A stretch of 64,000 bases of DNA from Candidatus Hydrogenedens sp. (GCA_016125095.1 WGMK01000021.1:1-64000); one strand, 5' to 3'; counted from the first letter of the stretch, positions 28,036-37,440 are shown. Program-made: numbers and translations. The notes: generated by a model from the sequence alone, not told the origin.

Positions 28036-28073
28036 ACGCCCCCCGGCGCGCCAGCGCCTGCGGGCGTTTTTTT
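28036..28073 (+). terminator. leader terminator before pyrR (putative attenuator)
   Basis: Outer stem ACGCCC (28036-28041) with GGGCGT (28062-28067) and inner stem GGCGC/GCGCC (28045-28049, 28054-28058) are followed by seven T residues. The terminator lies between the promoter and the pyrR ATG, 20 bases upstream of the start. A small hairpin CTCC/GGAG lies near the transcript start (about 27975-27988). PyrR proteins in many bacteria bind the leader RNA and promote termination when UMP is high, so UMP-dependent attenuation is the natural inference; the PyrR binding consensus itself is not clearly seen. Confidence 0.7.
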
Positions 28074-28092
28074 CGTATCGGGAGGGCGTGTG

Positions 28093-28677
28093 ATGCGCGA
28101 CGACGCGGCCGATCAGACTATCGTGATGCAGTCCGAGGCCATGCAGGTGCACCTGCGCCGCATGGCCCGCGAGATTGCGAAGGCGAATCCCGACATCGAT
28201 TCGCTGGTGATGCTGGGCATCCTGCGCCGCGGTTTCCCGATTGCCGAGCGCCTGTCGAAACTGATTGAAGGCATGACCGGCCGCGCGCCGGAAGTGGGCG
28301 CCATCGCCACCACGCTCTACCGCGACGACATCAGCCGCTCGCCCGCTTCGCCCAAGGGCTACACGCATTTCGATTTCGAGATCGACGGACGCTCGGTGCT
28401 GCTGGTGGACGACGTGCTGGCGAAGGGCCGCACCATCCGCGCGGCGATGGACGAGGTCTTCGACTACGGCCGTCCCGCCCGCATCCAGCTGGCCTGCCTT
28501 ATCGATCGCGGCGGACGCGAGCTGCCCATCCGCGCGGATTTCCTGGGCGAGAAAATTCCCGCCGGCGACAACGAGTGGGTGCGCGTGCGCCTGCGCGAAC
28601 TCGACGGAGAGGACATGGTGCTTATCGAGCGCTACGCCCGCGAAGAGGAAGAGGACGCGGCGGAGGAAACCGCATGA
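28093..28677 (+). CDS. pyrR: PyrR bifunctional pyrimidine regulator / uracil phosphoribosyltransferase
   Basis: A 194-residue protein. The PRPP-binding motif VLLVDDVLAKGRTIRAA and LGILRRGFPIAERLSK are those of PyrR, which binds leader RNA in a UMP-dependent way and also has uracil phosphoribosyltransferase activity. The start was set at 28093, with GGGAGG eight bases upstream and directly after the leader terminator; the longer frame runs back through the promoter and terminator. The C-terminus has an acidic tail (EEEEDAAEETA). Its stop overlaps the pyrB start (ATGA). Confidence 0.93.
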   Translation: MRDDAADQTIVMQSEAMQVHLRRMAREIAKANPDIDSLVMLGILRRGFPIAERLSKLIEGMTGRAPEVGAIATTLYRDDISRSPASPKGYTHFDFEIDGRSVLLVDDVLAKGRTIRAAMDEVFDYGRPARIQLACLIDRGGRELPIRADFLGEKIPAGDNEWVRVRLRELDGEDMVLIERYAREEEEDAAEETA

Positions 28678-29663
28678 GCGCCGCCCCGCACACCGAGCGA
28701 GAGATTCAATGGACGCGCCGCCACCTCCTCGGCATCGCCGACCTGTCGCGTGAGGAAATCGAAACCGTGCTCGACACGGCGCCGCAGTTCGCCGCCGTGG
28801 CGAAACGCAAGAGCGGCATCAAGAAAGTGCCGCTGCTCACGGGCCGTCTGGCGGTGAACTGGTTTCACGAGCCGAGCACCCGCACACGCCTGTCTTTCGA
28901 ACTGGCGGCCAAGCGCCTGAGCGCCGACACCCTCGCCATGACAACGTCTGCATCGAGCGTGGTGAAGGGCGAAACCCTGCACGACACGCTGGCGAACATT
29001 GAGGCGATGCAGGCCGACATCATCATTCTCCGGCACGACTGTGCCGGCGCGCCGCACATCCTCGCCGCCAGTCACACCTCGCACGTGATTAACGCCGGCG
29101 ACGGCCGGCACGAGCATCCCACGCAGGCGCTGCTCGATGCCTTTACCATCCGCGAGCACCTGCGCCGCAAGACCGGCAACCCCGAGGCCTCGCTCGACGG
29201 CATCAAGGTGACGCTGGTCGGCGACATCGAGCACAGCCGCGTGGCGCGCAGCAATATCCTCTGCCTGAACAAGCTCGGCGCGCAGGTGACGCTGTGCGGC
29301 CCGGCCACGCTCATGCCAGCGCGCGTGGAGGAGATGGGCGCGCGCGTGTGCTACGACCTGCGCGAAGCCCTGCGCGGCGCGGACGTCGTCTACTCGCTGC
29401 GCATCCAGCTCGAGCGGCAGCAGCACGGGTTGTTCCCCAGCATCCGCGAATACATCCGCCTCTTCCGCGTCGACCACGATTCGCTGCGGCACGCGCCCGA
29501 GGACGCGCTCATCATGCATCCCGGCCCCATCAACCGCGACCTGGAACTGGCGGCCGACATCGCCGACGGACCGCGCTCGGTCATTCTGGAGCAGGTGTCG
29601 AACGGCGTCGCCGTGCGCATGGCCGTCATGCACCTGCTGGTGAATTACGGGGGCGCAGTATGA
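28674..29663 (+). CDS. pyrB: aspartate carbamoyltransferase catalytic chain
   Basis: A 329-residue enzyme joining carbamoyl phosphate and aspartate in UMP synthesis. EPSTRTRLSFE (carbamoyl phosphate site), HPTQALLDAFT and HPGPINRDLE are present. The N-terminal extension of about 25 residues before the core is like class A enzymes of Pseudomonas, which form a dodecamer with a dihydroorotase-like partner. The next gene encodes exactly such a partner, overlapping by ATGA. No pyrI regulatory chain gene is present. Confidence 0.95.
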   Translation: MSAAPHTEREIQWTRRHLLGIADLSREEIETVLDTAPQFAAVAKRKSGIKKVPLLTGRLAVNWFHEPSTRTRLSFELAAKRLSADTLAMTTSASSVVKGETLHDTLANIEAMQADIIILRHDCAGAPHILAASHTSHVINAGDGRHEHPTQALLDAFTIREHLRRKTGNPEASLDGIKVTLVGDIEHSRVARSNILCLNKLGAQVTLCGPATLMPARVEEMGARVCYDLREALRGADVVYSLRIQLERQQHGLFPSIREYIRLFRVDHDSLRHAPEDALIMHPGPINRDLELAADIADGPRSVILEQVSNGVAVRMAVMHLLVNYGGAV

Positions 29664-30928
29664 GCAGGATTGTTATCAACAACGCCACGCTGCCGGGCTC
29701 GGACAAGAAGACCTCGCTCTATATCGACGAGGGCGTGTTGAAAGGCTGGGATGCCCCGGCCGGCCTGGTCGACGCCGAGGTGATCGACGCGTCCGGGCTG
29801 GTGGCCTGTCCCGGCCTGGTCGACCTGCGCGTGCATTTCTGCGAGCCGGGCTTCGAATCGAAAGAAACGCTGGCATCGGGCAGCATCGCGGCGGCGCGTG
29901 GCGGCTTTACCACGGTCGTGACCATGAGCGACACCCACCCACCGATCGACAACGCGGGAATGGTGGAATTCGTGCTGCGGCGCGCGCGCGAGGCCGCCTC
30001 GATCCGGGTCTATACCTCGGCCTGCGCCACGAAGGGCATGCAGGGCCATGAACTGACCGAGATGGCGGAACTGAAAGAGGCGGGTGTCGTGTTCGTGTCC
30101 GACAACCGGCGCGACATCGAATCGAGCGCGGTGCTGCGGCGCGTGCTCGAATACGCCCGCATGGTGGGCCTGCCCTATGTGGCGCACTGCGAAGACGCGG
30201 ACCTGACCGGCAAGGGCCACATGCACGAGGGCTACTGGTCGACCGTGCTGGGCATTCCGGGCATGCCGCGCCAGGCCGAGGAAGTCCGCGTGGAACGCAA
30301 CATCCGCCTCGCCGAAATGACGGGCGCGCACATCCACATCCAGCACGTGTCCTCGGCGGGCGCGGTCGATACCATCCGCCGCGCCAAGGCGCGGGGCGTG
30401 CGCGTGACGGCCGAGACCTGCCCCCCGTATTGGTCCTTCACCGACGAAATGGTGCAGACCTTCGACACCAACGCCAAGTTGAACCCGCCACTGCGCGAGG
30501 CTTCGGACATCGCCGCCGTGATTGCCGGCCTGCAGGACGGCACGCTGGACTGCATTGCCACGGGCCACGCGCCGCACACGCCCACCGAGAAGGAAGTCGA
30601 GTTCGCGCATGCGCCCTTCGGCTGCATCGGGCTCGACACGGCGCTGTCGGCGGCCATCACCTACCTCGTGCAGCCGGGACACCTCAGCTTCGAGCGGGTG
30701 ATCGAGCTCATGTCCGCCGCCCCGGCGCGCGTCATGGGGCTGCCCGCAGGCACGCTCGAACCCGGCGGCCCGGCCGACCTCTGCCTCGTGGATCCGGAGC
30801 AGCCTTGGACACCCACACCCGCCGACCTGGGCTCGCGTTCGCGCAATTCGCCCTTCCTCGGCAAGGCGCTTGTCGGCCGCGTGAAATACACCCTCTGCGG
30901 CGGACGCATCGTGCACTACGCCGCCTAG
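29660..30928 (+). CDS. dihydroorotase-like protein, probably noncatalytic (pyrC-prime type)
   Basis: A 422-residue protein of the class I dihydroorotase fold. Key positions differ from active enzymes. The zinc motif DxHVHLRxPG reads DLRVHFCEPG, so the first His is Arg and the substrate-binding Arg is Cys. SDDG reads SDNR. TDHAPHT, with the catalytic Asp, reads TGHAPHT. The other His sites (AHCED, QHVSS) remain. Active metal-dependent catalysis is therefore unlikely. In Pseudomonas a noncatalytic DHOase homologue is needed for pyrB assembly, and the translational coupling to pyrB here fits that role. A true dihydroorotase should then lie elsewhere. An unusual active variant cannot be excluded. 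Confidence 0.85.
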   Translation: MSRIVINNATLPGSDKKTSLYIDEGVLKGWDAPAGLVDAEVIDASGLVACPGLVDLRVHFCEPGFESKETLASGSIAAARGGFTTVVTMSDTHPPIDNAGMVEFVLRRAREAASIRVYTSACATKGMQGHELTEMAELKEAGVVFVSDNRRDIESSAVLRRVLEYARMVGLPYVAHCEDADLTGKGHMHEGYWSTVLGIPGMPRQAEEVRVERNIRLAEMTGAHIHIQHVSSAGAVDTIRRAKARGVRVTAETCPPYWSFTDEMVQTFDTNAKLNPPLREASDIAAVIAGLQDGTLDCIATGHAPHTPTEKEVEFAHAPFGCIGLDTALSAAITYLVQPGHLSFERVIELMSAAPARVMGLPAGTLEPGGPADLCLVDPEQPWTPTPADLGSRSRNSPFLGKALVGRVKYTLCGGRIVHYAA

Positions 30929-31047
30929 CGGCCGCCGCGGTGCTGTATCCGATTTCTTCCCGCGCGCGTTGATCGGTAAAGATGTCCGGGCGCATCGGGT
31001 TCGCATAAGATGGCGACGTAGCAGAACGGCAGGATTTTCAGGCACCC

Positions 31048-33891
31048 ATGAGCGAAAAACTGAAACGAGCAATTCAGGCGGCAACCCCTTGTGAAGTGCG
31101 CTGGGACGACTTGTCGCGCCAGCTATACGCAACCGACGCCTCCATTTACCAGATTGAACCGCTGGCGGCCGCGCTGCCGAAATCCGCCGAGGAAGCCGCC
31201 GCGCTTTTCGCCGTGCTCGCGCAGGAAGGCGTCAGCGTCACGCCGCGCGGCGCGGGCACCGGCCTGGCCGGTGGCGCGCTCAACTCGGGCGTCATCGCCG
31301 ACTTCGCCCGCTACAACAAGCAGATTACCGAGTTCGATCCCGAGGCCCGCACGGTGCGCGTGGGCGCGGGCGTGGTGCTGGATCAGCTGAATGCCTTCCT
31401 CAAGCCGCACGGCCTCGCGTTTGGTCCCGATGTCGCGACGAGTTCTCGCGCCACGCTGGGTGGCATGATCAACAACAATTCCTCCGGGGCACGCGCGCCG
31501 CGCTACGGTGCCACCATCGATCACGTGCGTTCGCTCGAACTGGTGATGACCGACGGCAGCATCCGGCACCTCGGCCTGCATGACGAAAACCCCGCCGCCC
31601 TGAGTGCCGCGCTCGACGGCCTGATTGCCCCGCACGAGGCGGAGATCCGCAGCCGCTTCCATGAGGGCATCGTCAAGCGCTGGCCCGGCTACGCGCTCGA
31701 CCGCTACCTCCGCTCGCAGCGCAATCCCGCCAAGGTGATCGGCGGCAGCGAAGGCACGCTCGCGGGCGTGTGGTCCGCCGTGCTCGACGTAGTGCCCCTG
31801 CCCGGGCAGAAGGCGCTCGGGCTCGTGTTCTTCGATTCCGTCATCGACGCCATGGAGGCGACGGTCGAGCTGCTCGACCTGAACGCCGCGGCCATCGAAC
31901 ACATCGACGACGTGCTCTTCGACCAGACGCGCGGCCAGCTCGAGTTCGAGGCGGCGCGCGCGTTTCTTGAACTCGACGACAAGCCCTGCAAGTCCATCCT
32001 CATGGTCGAGTTCTACGAGGACATCGACGACAAGCTGGAGCGCTTCCTGCAGAAGAACGTGGGCGTGCGCAAGAAGGTCTGCCGCGATCTGAGCGAGCAG
32101 GCCTTCATCCTTGAGCTGCGCAAGTCCGGGCTGTCGCTGCTTACCGGTTGCAAGGGCGACGCCAAGCCCGCCGCCGGCATCGAGGACGTATCGGTCACCC
32201 CCGCGCAATTGCCGGACTACGTGCGCGGCCTGCTGGAACTGATGGCGCCACTGGGCACGAAGGCCTCGTTCTACGGCCACGCAGCGAGCGGCCTGCTGCA
32301 TGTACGCCCGGTGATCGACTTGCACAGCGCGGCGAGCCTCAAGGAATTCCGCCGCATCGCCGAGGGGGTGAGCGCGCTGACGAAGCAGTTCAAGGGCTCG
32401 CTCGCCGCCGAGCACGGCGTGGGCCTCGCGCGCACCGAGTTCATGGAAGAGCACATCGGCCCGGAACTCCTGGGCGTCATGCGCCGCATCAAGCAGGAAT
32501 TCGATCCGAAGTCGATCATGAACCCCGGCAAGATCTTTCCGAATACCGATACCGCCTTCGACAAGCACCTGCGCTTCGGCTACGGCACCAAGATCGCCGA
32601 CGGCGATCTCCCCTTCGATCTGCGCCTGGGCTATGTGTCGAAAGACCACAGCTTCATGGGCAACCTCGAGCAGTGCAACGGCTGCGGCGGCTGCAAGAAG
32701 GCCGAGCCCACCATGTGCCCCACCTTCATCGCCACGGGCGAGGACATCATGGCGACGCGCGGCCGGGCAAACACCATCCGCGCCGTCGTCGACGGTCGCC
32801 TCGGCAACGGCAACCCGCTCGCCGCGAAGGAACTCGACGAGGCCCTGAAGTACTGCCTGTCGTGCAAGGCCTGCAAGCGCGAGTGCCCCTCGAACGTGGA
32901 CATGGCGCTGCTGAAGGCGGAGCTGCAGCACGCTCGCAATCAGCGCTTCGGCACGCCGCTCGCCGCCCGCATGCTCGCGCGTGTCGATACCCTGGGCGAC
33001 CTCGCCTCCTACGCGCCCGCGCTGGCCAACTGGGGCATGGGCCTCGATGTTGTCCGTGGCCTCATGGAGCGCATGACCGGCATCGCGGCGAACCGCTCGC
33101 TACCGCGCTATGCCGAGCAGCGCTTCGACACCTGGTTCGAGGCCCGTGAACAGGCCGGTCTCGCCCGCCACGGCGACCGCGGCGAGGTGTACCTGTGGGA
33201 CGATTGCTTCGTGCGGCATAACGAACCCAACATCGGCCATGCGGCCGTGCGCGTGCTCGAGGCCGCGGGCTTCGAGGTGTCGCTGGTGCACGGACGCGCC
33301 TGCTGCGGACGCCCGGCCTTCAGCACCGGCCAGCTCGACGTGGCCGCAGACATGGGCCGCAAGAACATCGCCCTGCTCAAGGATTCGAAACAGCCGATCA
33401 TTTTTCTCGAGCCCTCCTGCTATTCCATGTTCGCGCAGGACTATCTCGAACTGGGCCTGCAGGGCGCGGCGGAACTCAAGGGGCGGGTCTATCTCTTCGA
33501 GCACTTCGTGCAGCGGCTGCTGGAGGACCGTCCCGACGCGCTCCGCTTCAGCGAAGTGCCGCGCCGCACGGCCATCCACGCGCACTGCCACGCGAAGGCG
33601 CTCACCGAAACCGGCGCCTTCGCGGCCCTTGCGCGGCGCATTCCCAACAACGACGTGACCCTACTCAAGACCGGCTGCTGCGGCATGGCCGGCAGCTTCG
33701 GGATGATGCGCGACACGCAGGAACTCTCCGTGAAGGTGGCCAAGCCGCTCATCGATCAGGTCGACGCCCTGCCCGAAGGCACGCGCTTCGTCGCCTCCGG
33801 CACCAGCTGCCGCCACCAGATCGAGGCGCTCAGCGAGAACAAGCCGATTCACCTCGCCGAACTGCTCGCCTCGGCCCTGGCGGAGGACTGA
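31048..33891 (+). CDS. FAD-linked oxidase fused to Fe-S/CCG reductase
   Basis: A 947-residue fusion. Residues 1-470 form an FAD-binding type 4 oxidase (PRGAGTGLAGGALNSG, TLGGMINNNSSGARAPRYG, C-terminal AAEHGVGLART). Residues about 545-620 carry two 4Fe-4S clusters (CNGCGGCKKAEPTMCP and CLSCKACKRECP). The C-terminal part has two CCG domains (RACCGRPAF and TGCCGMAGSFGM). This layout is that of YdiJ and D-lactate or 2-hydroxyacid dehydrogenases that pass electrons to quinone. The exact 2-hydroxyacid cannot be told. It stands alone between the pyr operon and murB; no strong ribosome site precedes the ATG. Confidence 0.9.
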   Translation: MSEKLKRAIQAATPCEVRWDDLSRQLYATDASIYQIEPLAAALPKSAEEAAALFAVLAQEGVSVTPRGAGTGLAGGALNSGVIADFARYNKQITEFDPEARTVRVGAGVVLDQLNAFLKPHGLAFGPDVATSSRATLGGMINNNSSGARAPRYGATIDHVRSLELVMTDGSIRHLGLHDENPAALSAALDGLIAPHEAEIRSRFHEGIVKRWPGYALDRYLRSQRNPAKVIGGSEGTLAGVWSAVLDVVPLPGQKALGLVFFDSVIDAMEATVELLDLNAAAIEHIDDVLFDQTRGQLEFEAARAFLELDDKPCKSILMVEFYEDIDDKLERFLQKNVGVRKKVCRDLSEQAFILELRKSGLSLLTGCKGDAKPAAGIEDVSVTPAQLPDYVRGLLELMAPLGTKASFYGHAASGLLHVRPVIDLHSAASLKEFRRIAEGVSALTKQFKGSLAAEHGVGLARTEFMEEHIGPELLGVMRRIKQEFDPKSIMNPGKIFPNTDTAFDKHLRFGYGTKIADGDLPFDLRLGYVSKDHSFMGNLEQCNGCGGCKKAEPTMCPTFIATGEDIMATRGRANTIRAVVDGRLGNGNPLAAKELDEALKYCLSCKACKRECPSNVDMALLKAELQHARNQRFGTPLAARMLARVDTLGDLASYAPALANWGMGLDVVRGLMERMTGIAANRSLPRYAEQRFDTWFEAREQAGLARHGDRGEVYLWDDCFVRHNEPNIGHAAVRVLEAAGFEVSLVHGRACCGRPAFSTGQLDVAADMGRKNIALLKDSKQPIIFLEPSCYSMFAQDYLELGLQGAAELKGRVYLFEHFVQRLLEDRPDALRFSEVPRRTAIHAHCHAKALTETGAFAALARRIPNNDVTLLKTGCCGMAGSFGMMRDTQELSVKVAKPLIDQVDALPEGTRFVASGTSCRHQIEALSENKPIHLAELLASALAED

Positions 33892-33939
33892 GCCGCGGTC
33901 CGTGGGAACCCGCGGTCCGATTCAGGTATTCTTTCCGCC

Positions 33940-34812
33940 ATGCAGTGCCCCCCCTTCGAATTCGCGCACGAGAACTATCCGCTGGCGCCGGTTACGCTGT
34001 ACAACATCGGCGGCCCGGCGCGCGTGGCGCTGGTGCCGCGCGACGCGGCGGAGCTGGAAACGGCCTACGCCTGGATGATTGCGCAGGACGCGCCGCGCCT
34101 GATCCTCGGCGGCGGCAGCAACGTGCTTATTTCCGACGACGGCTTTCCCGGCGTCGTGCTGTTCACCACTGGGCTCAAGCGCTTCGAGCCCCTGGGCGGA
34201 CACCGCTACTACGTGGGCTCGGGGCTCGACCTGGACTGGATGGTGCAGGAGATCATGCTCGCGAACAACTACGAGGGCGTGGGCGGGCTTACCGGCATTC
34301 CCGGCTCGGTGGGTGGCGCGATATACATGAATGCCGGCACGGTGAACGGCTGGACCTGCATGTTCATGGACACCGTCGATCTGGTCGGTCCGGAAGGCCC
34401 GCGCACGGTCGAGGTGACGCAGGAACTGTGGGGTTACCGCGGCCAGCGCTTCTGTCCGCCGGGCGACGCCATCCTCGGGGGCGTCTTCCACTTCGCCCCT
34501 TCCGAACGGAATCAGCGCGCCATCTACGCGCACTACATTCAGCGCCGCAAGGAAAAGCAGCCGCAGGGCCATTGCTGCGGCAGCGTGTTCAAAAACCCTG
34601 AAGGCGACCATGCGGGGCGGCTCATCGAATCCTGCGGGCTCAAGGGTACCCGCCGCGGCGGCGCCATCATCAGCCCCATGCACGCCAACTTCGTCATGAA
34701 CGATCAGGACGCCAGCTTCGACGATGTCTTCGGCCTGATCCAGCTCATGCGCCAGACCGTGCTCGACACCCACGGCATCGAACTCGAGCCCGAAGTCCGC
34801 ATCATCGCGTAG
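33940..34812 (+). CDS. murB: UDP-N-acetylenolpyruvoylglucosamine reductase
   Basis: A 290-residue FAD enzyme that reduces the enolpyruvyl group to give UDP-N-acetylmuramic acid, the second step of peptidoglycan precursor synthesis. YNIGGPARVAL, LGGGSNVLISDDGF and GLTGIPGSVGGAIYMNAG are the FAD-site motifs; the catalytic Ser is in CGSVFKNPEGDHAGRLIE and the catalytic Glu near the end (LEPEVRIIA). Its short length fits the type II group. It is isolated from other mur genes, and is convergent with mnmE. Confidence 0.96.
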   Translation: MQCPPFEFAHENYPLAPVTLYNIGGPARVALVPRDAAELETAYAWMIAQDAPRLILGGGSNVLISDDGFPGVVLFTTGLKRFEPLGGHRYYVGSGLDLDWMVQEIMLANNYEGVGGLTGIPGSVGGAIYMNAGTVNGWTCMFMDTVDLVGPEGPRTVEVTQELWGYRGQRFCPPGDAILGGVFHFAPSERNQRAIYAHYIQRRKEKQPQGHCCGSVFKNPEGDHAGRLIESCGLKGTRRGGAIISPMHANFVMNDQDASFDDVFGLIQLMRQTVLDTHGIELEPEVRIIA

Positions 34813-34883
34813 ACGGGGCAATCGGCCACTCCGGAATAAGCGGCACCCAAGACACGAAACCCACCGGCCTTGCTATCTCCGCG

Positions 34884-36275
34884 CTATTTCCCGATGCAGA
34901 AGGAAGCGAAGATCGTTTCGAGGATGTCGTCGGGGGTGGTTTCGCCGGTGATTTCGCCGAGTGCGTCGAGGGTTTCGCGGAGGTCGAGGGCGAGGAATTC
35001 TGGGGAGCGGGTGGTGTCTTCGAGCAGTCGGCTGAGGTGTTCGTGAGCGCGGCGCATGGCGTCGCGCTGGTGCATGCGGGTGAGCATGGGCTGGCCGGCG
35101 TCGAGGTGGGCGCCGCGGAGCAGCACGGATTCGAGCGCCGCCTCGAGCGCGGCGATGCCGGCATTCTCGCGAGCGCTCACGCCGCAAACGGAAACGAACT
35201 CTGCGGGTAGGTCGGGAGCACCTTCGGGCGCGGGGGCCAGGTCGGTCTTGTTCCACACGAGCAGTGCGGGCACGTCGAGCGTAGCGAGCTGGGCGGCAAG
35301 GGACTGGTCTTCGGGCTGAATGCCTGCGTGGGCGTCGACCACGAAGAGCACGGCCTGCGCGCCCTCGAGCGCCTGCCGCGCCATCTCGACGCCGATGCGC
35401 TCCACCTCGTCCTCGGTCTCGCGCAGCCCGGCGGTATCGACCAGCTTCACGGGCACGCCGCCGATGGCAATGTATTCTTCGATGCGGTCGCGAGTGGTGC
35501 CGGCATGCTGCGACACAATCGCGCGGGCATCGCGTAGTAGCGCATTGAACAGGCTCGATTTGCCCACGTTCGGCCGCCCGGCGATGGCCACGCTCGCGCC
35601 CTCGCGGCAGAGCCGCCCCGCCTCGGCGGTGTCGAGCAGGCCCTGCATCTCGTCCGCGGCCCCGGTCAGCGCGGCGAGCAATGCCGGCGTGACCAATTCG
35701 GGTAGGTCTTCTTCGGGAAAATCGACGGCAGCCTCGACTTGGGCCAGCGCATGCGCCAGCCGTTCGCGCAGCGAATACAGCGCGCGCGACAGGGTGCCGG
35801 TCGAAGCAGCCGCTGCGGCCTGCAGGCCCGCCTTCGTGCGCGCGCGGATTTGGTCGATGACGGCCTCCGCCTGCACGAGGTCGATGCGGCCATTGAGAAA
35901 GGCGCGCAGCGTGAATTCGCCCGGACCCGCCAGCCGCGCGCCCTCCGCCAGGCAGGCCTCGAGGATCGCATTCACCGGACCCGCACCGCCGTGCGCGTTG
36001 ATCTCGGCCACGTCTTCGCGGGTGTAGGAATGCGGCGCGCGCATGCAGTGCAGCAGCACCTCGTCGATGGGCTGCCCGGCCTCGATCCAGTGGCCGTGGA
36101 AGACGCGCGCCTTCGAGTTGAGCGGGTCTTTCCCGCGCGACGAGCGGAAGTGCGCCGCGGCGATTTCGAGCGCGCGCGGGCCGCTCAAACGAACAATCCC
36201 CACGCCCCCCTCTCCGGGAGGCGTGGAGATTGCAACAATCGTAGCGTTGTAATCAGTCGCTGAGCGCGCCGACAT
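34884..36275 (-). CDS. mnmE: tRNA uridine-34 modification GTPase MnmE
   Basis: A 463-residue GTPase that, with MnmG, adds the carboxymethylaminomethyl group to U34 of certain tRNAs. The N-terminal tetrahydrofolate-binding domain starts IVAISTPPGEGGVGIVRLSG. The G domain holds GRPNVGKSS (G1), GTTRD (G2), DTAGLRE (G3) and NKTD (G4). The protein ends FCIGK, the conserved FC(I/V)GK terminus with the functional Cys. Its first 23 bases overlap the end of jag, and it closes the rpmH-rnpA-yidD-yidC-jag-mnmE cluster. Confidence 0.97.
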   Translation of the reverse strand: MSARSATDYNATIVAISTPPGEGGVGIVRLSGPRALEIAAAHFRSSRGKDPLNSKARVFHGHWIEAGQPIDEVLLHCMRAPHSYTREDVAEINAHGGAGPVNAILEACLAEGARLAGPGEFTLRAFLNGRIDLVQAEAVIDQIRARTKAGLQAAAAASTGTLSRALYSLRERLAHALAQVEAAVDFPEEDLPELVTPALLAALTGAADEMQGLLDTAEAGRLCREGASVAIAGRPNVGKSSLFNALLRDARAIVSQHAGTTRDRIEEYIAIGGVPVKLVDTAGLRETEDEVERIGVEMARQALEGAQAVLFVVDAHAGIQPEDQSLAAQLATLDVPALLVWNKTDLAPAPEGAPDLPAEFVSVCGVSARENAGIAALEAALESVLLRGAHLDAGQPMLTRMHQRDAMRRAHEHLSRLLEDTTRSPEFLALDLRETLDALGEITGETTPDDILETIFASFCIGK

Positions 36276-37440
36276 CGATTTCGGACTCGTTGCGACGGGG
36301 CCGGTTCGGACGTCCCCCGCGCCCGCGTCCGCCGCGGCTGCCGCGCGAAGACGACTTCGTGCTCACGGCGCCTTCGCCGCGCGGGCTGATGACCACGGCG
36401 CGGAAGAGCGATTCGCCCTGGCTGAAGGTGCGCACGTCGGGGTCGTCCTGCAGCGCCAGGTGCACAATGCGCCGTTCCTGCGGGCTCATCGGCTTCAGCT
36501 TCATGTTTCGCCCGCCCTTCTTGGCCTTGTCGGCCAGGCTGAGCGCCAGTTCCTGCAGCGATTCGCGGCGGCGGTCCAGGTAGCCCTCGACGTCCACCAT
36601 GAGGCGCTCGAGCGATTCGCCGTCCTCGGCCGGAATCATGCGGTTGATGAGGTACTGCAGCGCGTTCAGCGTCGAGCCCTTGCGCCCGATGAGGATGGCG
36701 CCGTCTTCCGACGAGACATCGAGCCGGGCCGCGCCGTCTTCGGTACGCACGAACTTCACCTCGGCGGTGATACCCATGCCGTTGATGACTTCCTGCAGCA
36801 TCGACGCCGCCTGCGCGCCCTGCTCGTCGCTGATGGCCGCGAAGGCTTCCGTATCGGTTTCCATGCCGCTGCGCTCGTCTTGCACGCGGGGCTCGCGGCG
36901 GGGACGTTCGGGACGCGCTTCGCCGTTCTCGCGCTGCGGGCGGTCTTCGCGTGCCGGACGCTCGGTGCGTTCCAGCTTTGCGGGGCGCTTGTCGGCCGGG
37001 GCCTGCGCAGCGCCGGTCGTGTTCCCTGCCGCCGCGCCCTGACCGCGTCCGCCTCGGCGTCCGCGCTGTCCGCGCCGGCGCGGACGCTGTTCGCCGCCCT
37101 CGGCGGTCTCTTCCCGCTTCTCTTCGCGCTTGGGGCGTTCTTCGCGCTGCGGCTGCGATTCGCTGCGGGCCTGCCGGGGCTCGCGCTTCTCGCGGGGTTC
37201 GCGCTGTTCACGGGGTTCACGCGTCTCGCGCTGTTCCTTGCGGGCTCGCTGGGGTTCGTCGTGGCGGCCTTCAATGGTGACCATCACGCGGGCGTTGCGG
37301 GCGCCGAATCCGAACAGCCCCTTGCTGCCCTCGTCGAGGATCTTGATATCGTCGACTTCGTACATCTCTGCCCCGAGCTCGGCCAGGGCCTTCTGGATCG
37401 CCTCCTCCCGCGTGGGGGCGCTTCCTTCGACTTGCTTCAT
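36253..37440 (-). CDS. jag: Jag/KhpB-type RNA-binding protein with long basic linker and RGG tail
   Basis: A 395-residue protein. Residues 1-52 are the Jag_N domain (GLFGFGARNARVMV). About 53-205 is low-complexity Arg/Glu/Pro sequence with repeats such as REPREQREPREKREPR. Next come a KH domain (GAILIGRKGSTLNALQYL) and an R3H domain (RRESLQELALSLADKAK). The C-terminus is an RGG-like tail (SRGSRGGRGRGGRPNRPRR). Jag/KhpB proteins bind RNA and influence cell division and envelope synthesis in Gram-positives. The linker is far longer than usual. It follows yidC as in many bacteria; its stop lies within the mnmE coding region. Confidence 0.93.
   Translation of the reverse strand: MKQVEGSAPTREEAIQKALAELGAEMYEVDDIKILDEGSKGLFGFGARNARVMVTIEGRHDEPQRARKEQRETREPREQREPREKREPRQARSESQPQREERPKREEKREETAEGGEQRPRRRGQRGRRGGRGQGAAAGNTTGAAQAPADKRPAKLERTERPAREDRPQRENGEARPERPRREPRVQDERSGMETDTEAFAAISDEQGAQAASMLQEVINGMGITAEVKFVRTEDGAARLDVSSEDGAILIGRKGSTLNALQYLINRMIPAEDGESLERLMVDVEGYLDRRRESLQELALSLADKAKKGGRNMKLKPMSPQERRIVHLALQDDPDVRTFSQGESLFRAVVISPRGEGAVSTKSSSRGSRGGRGRGGRPNRPRRNESEIDVGALSD

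Noticed and set aside
34802..35971. Apparent frameshifts in mnmE suggested by alternative minus-strand frames
   Set aside because: The main frame is complete from start to the FCIGK end with all G motifs, so the others are shadows.
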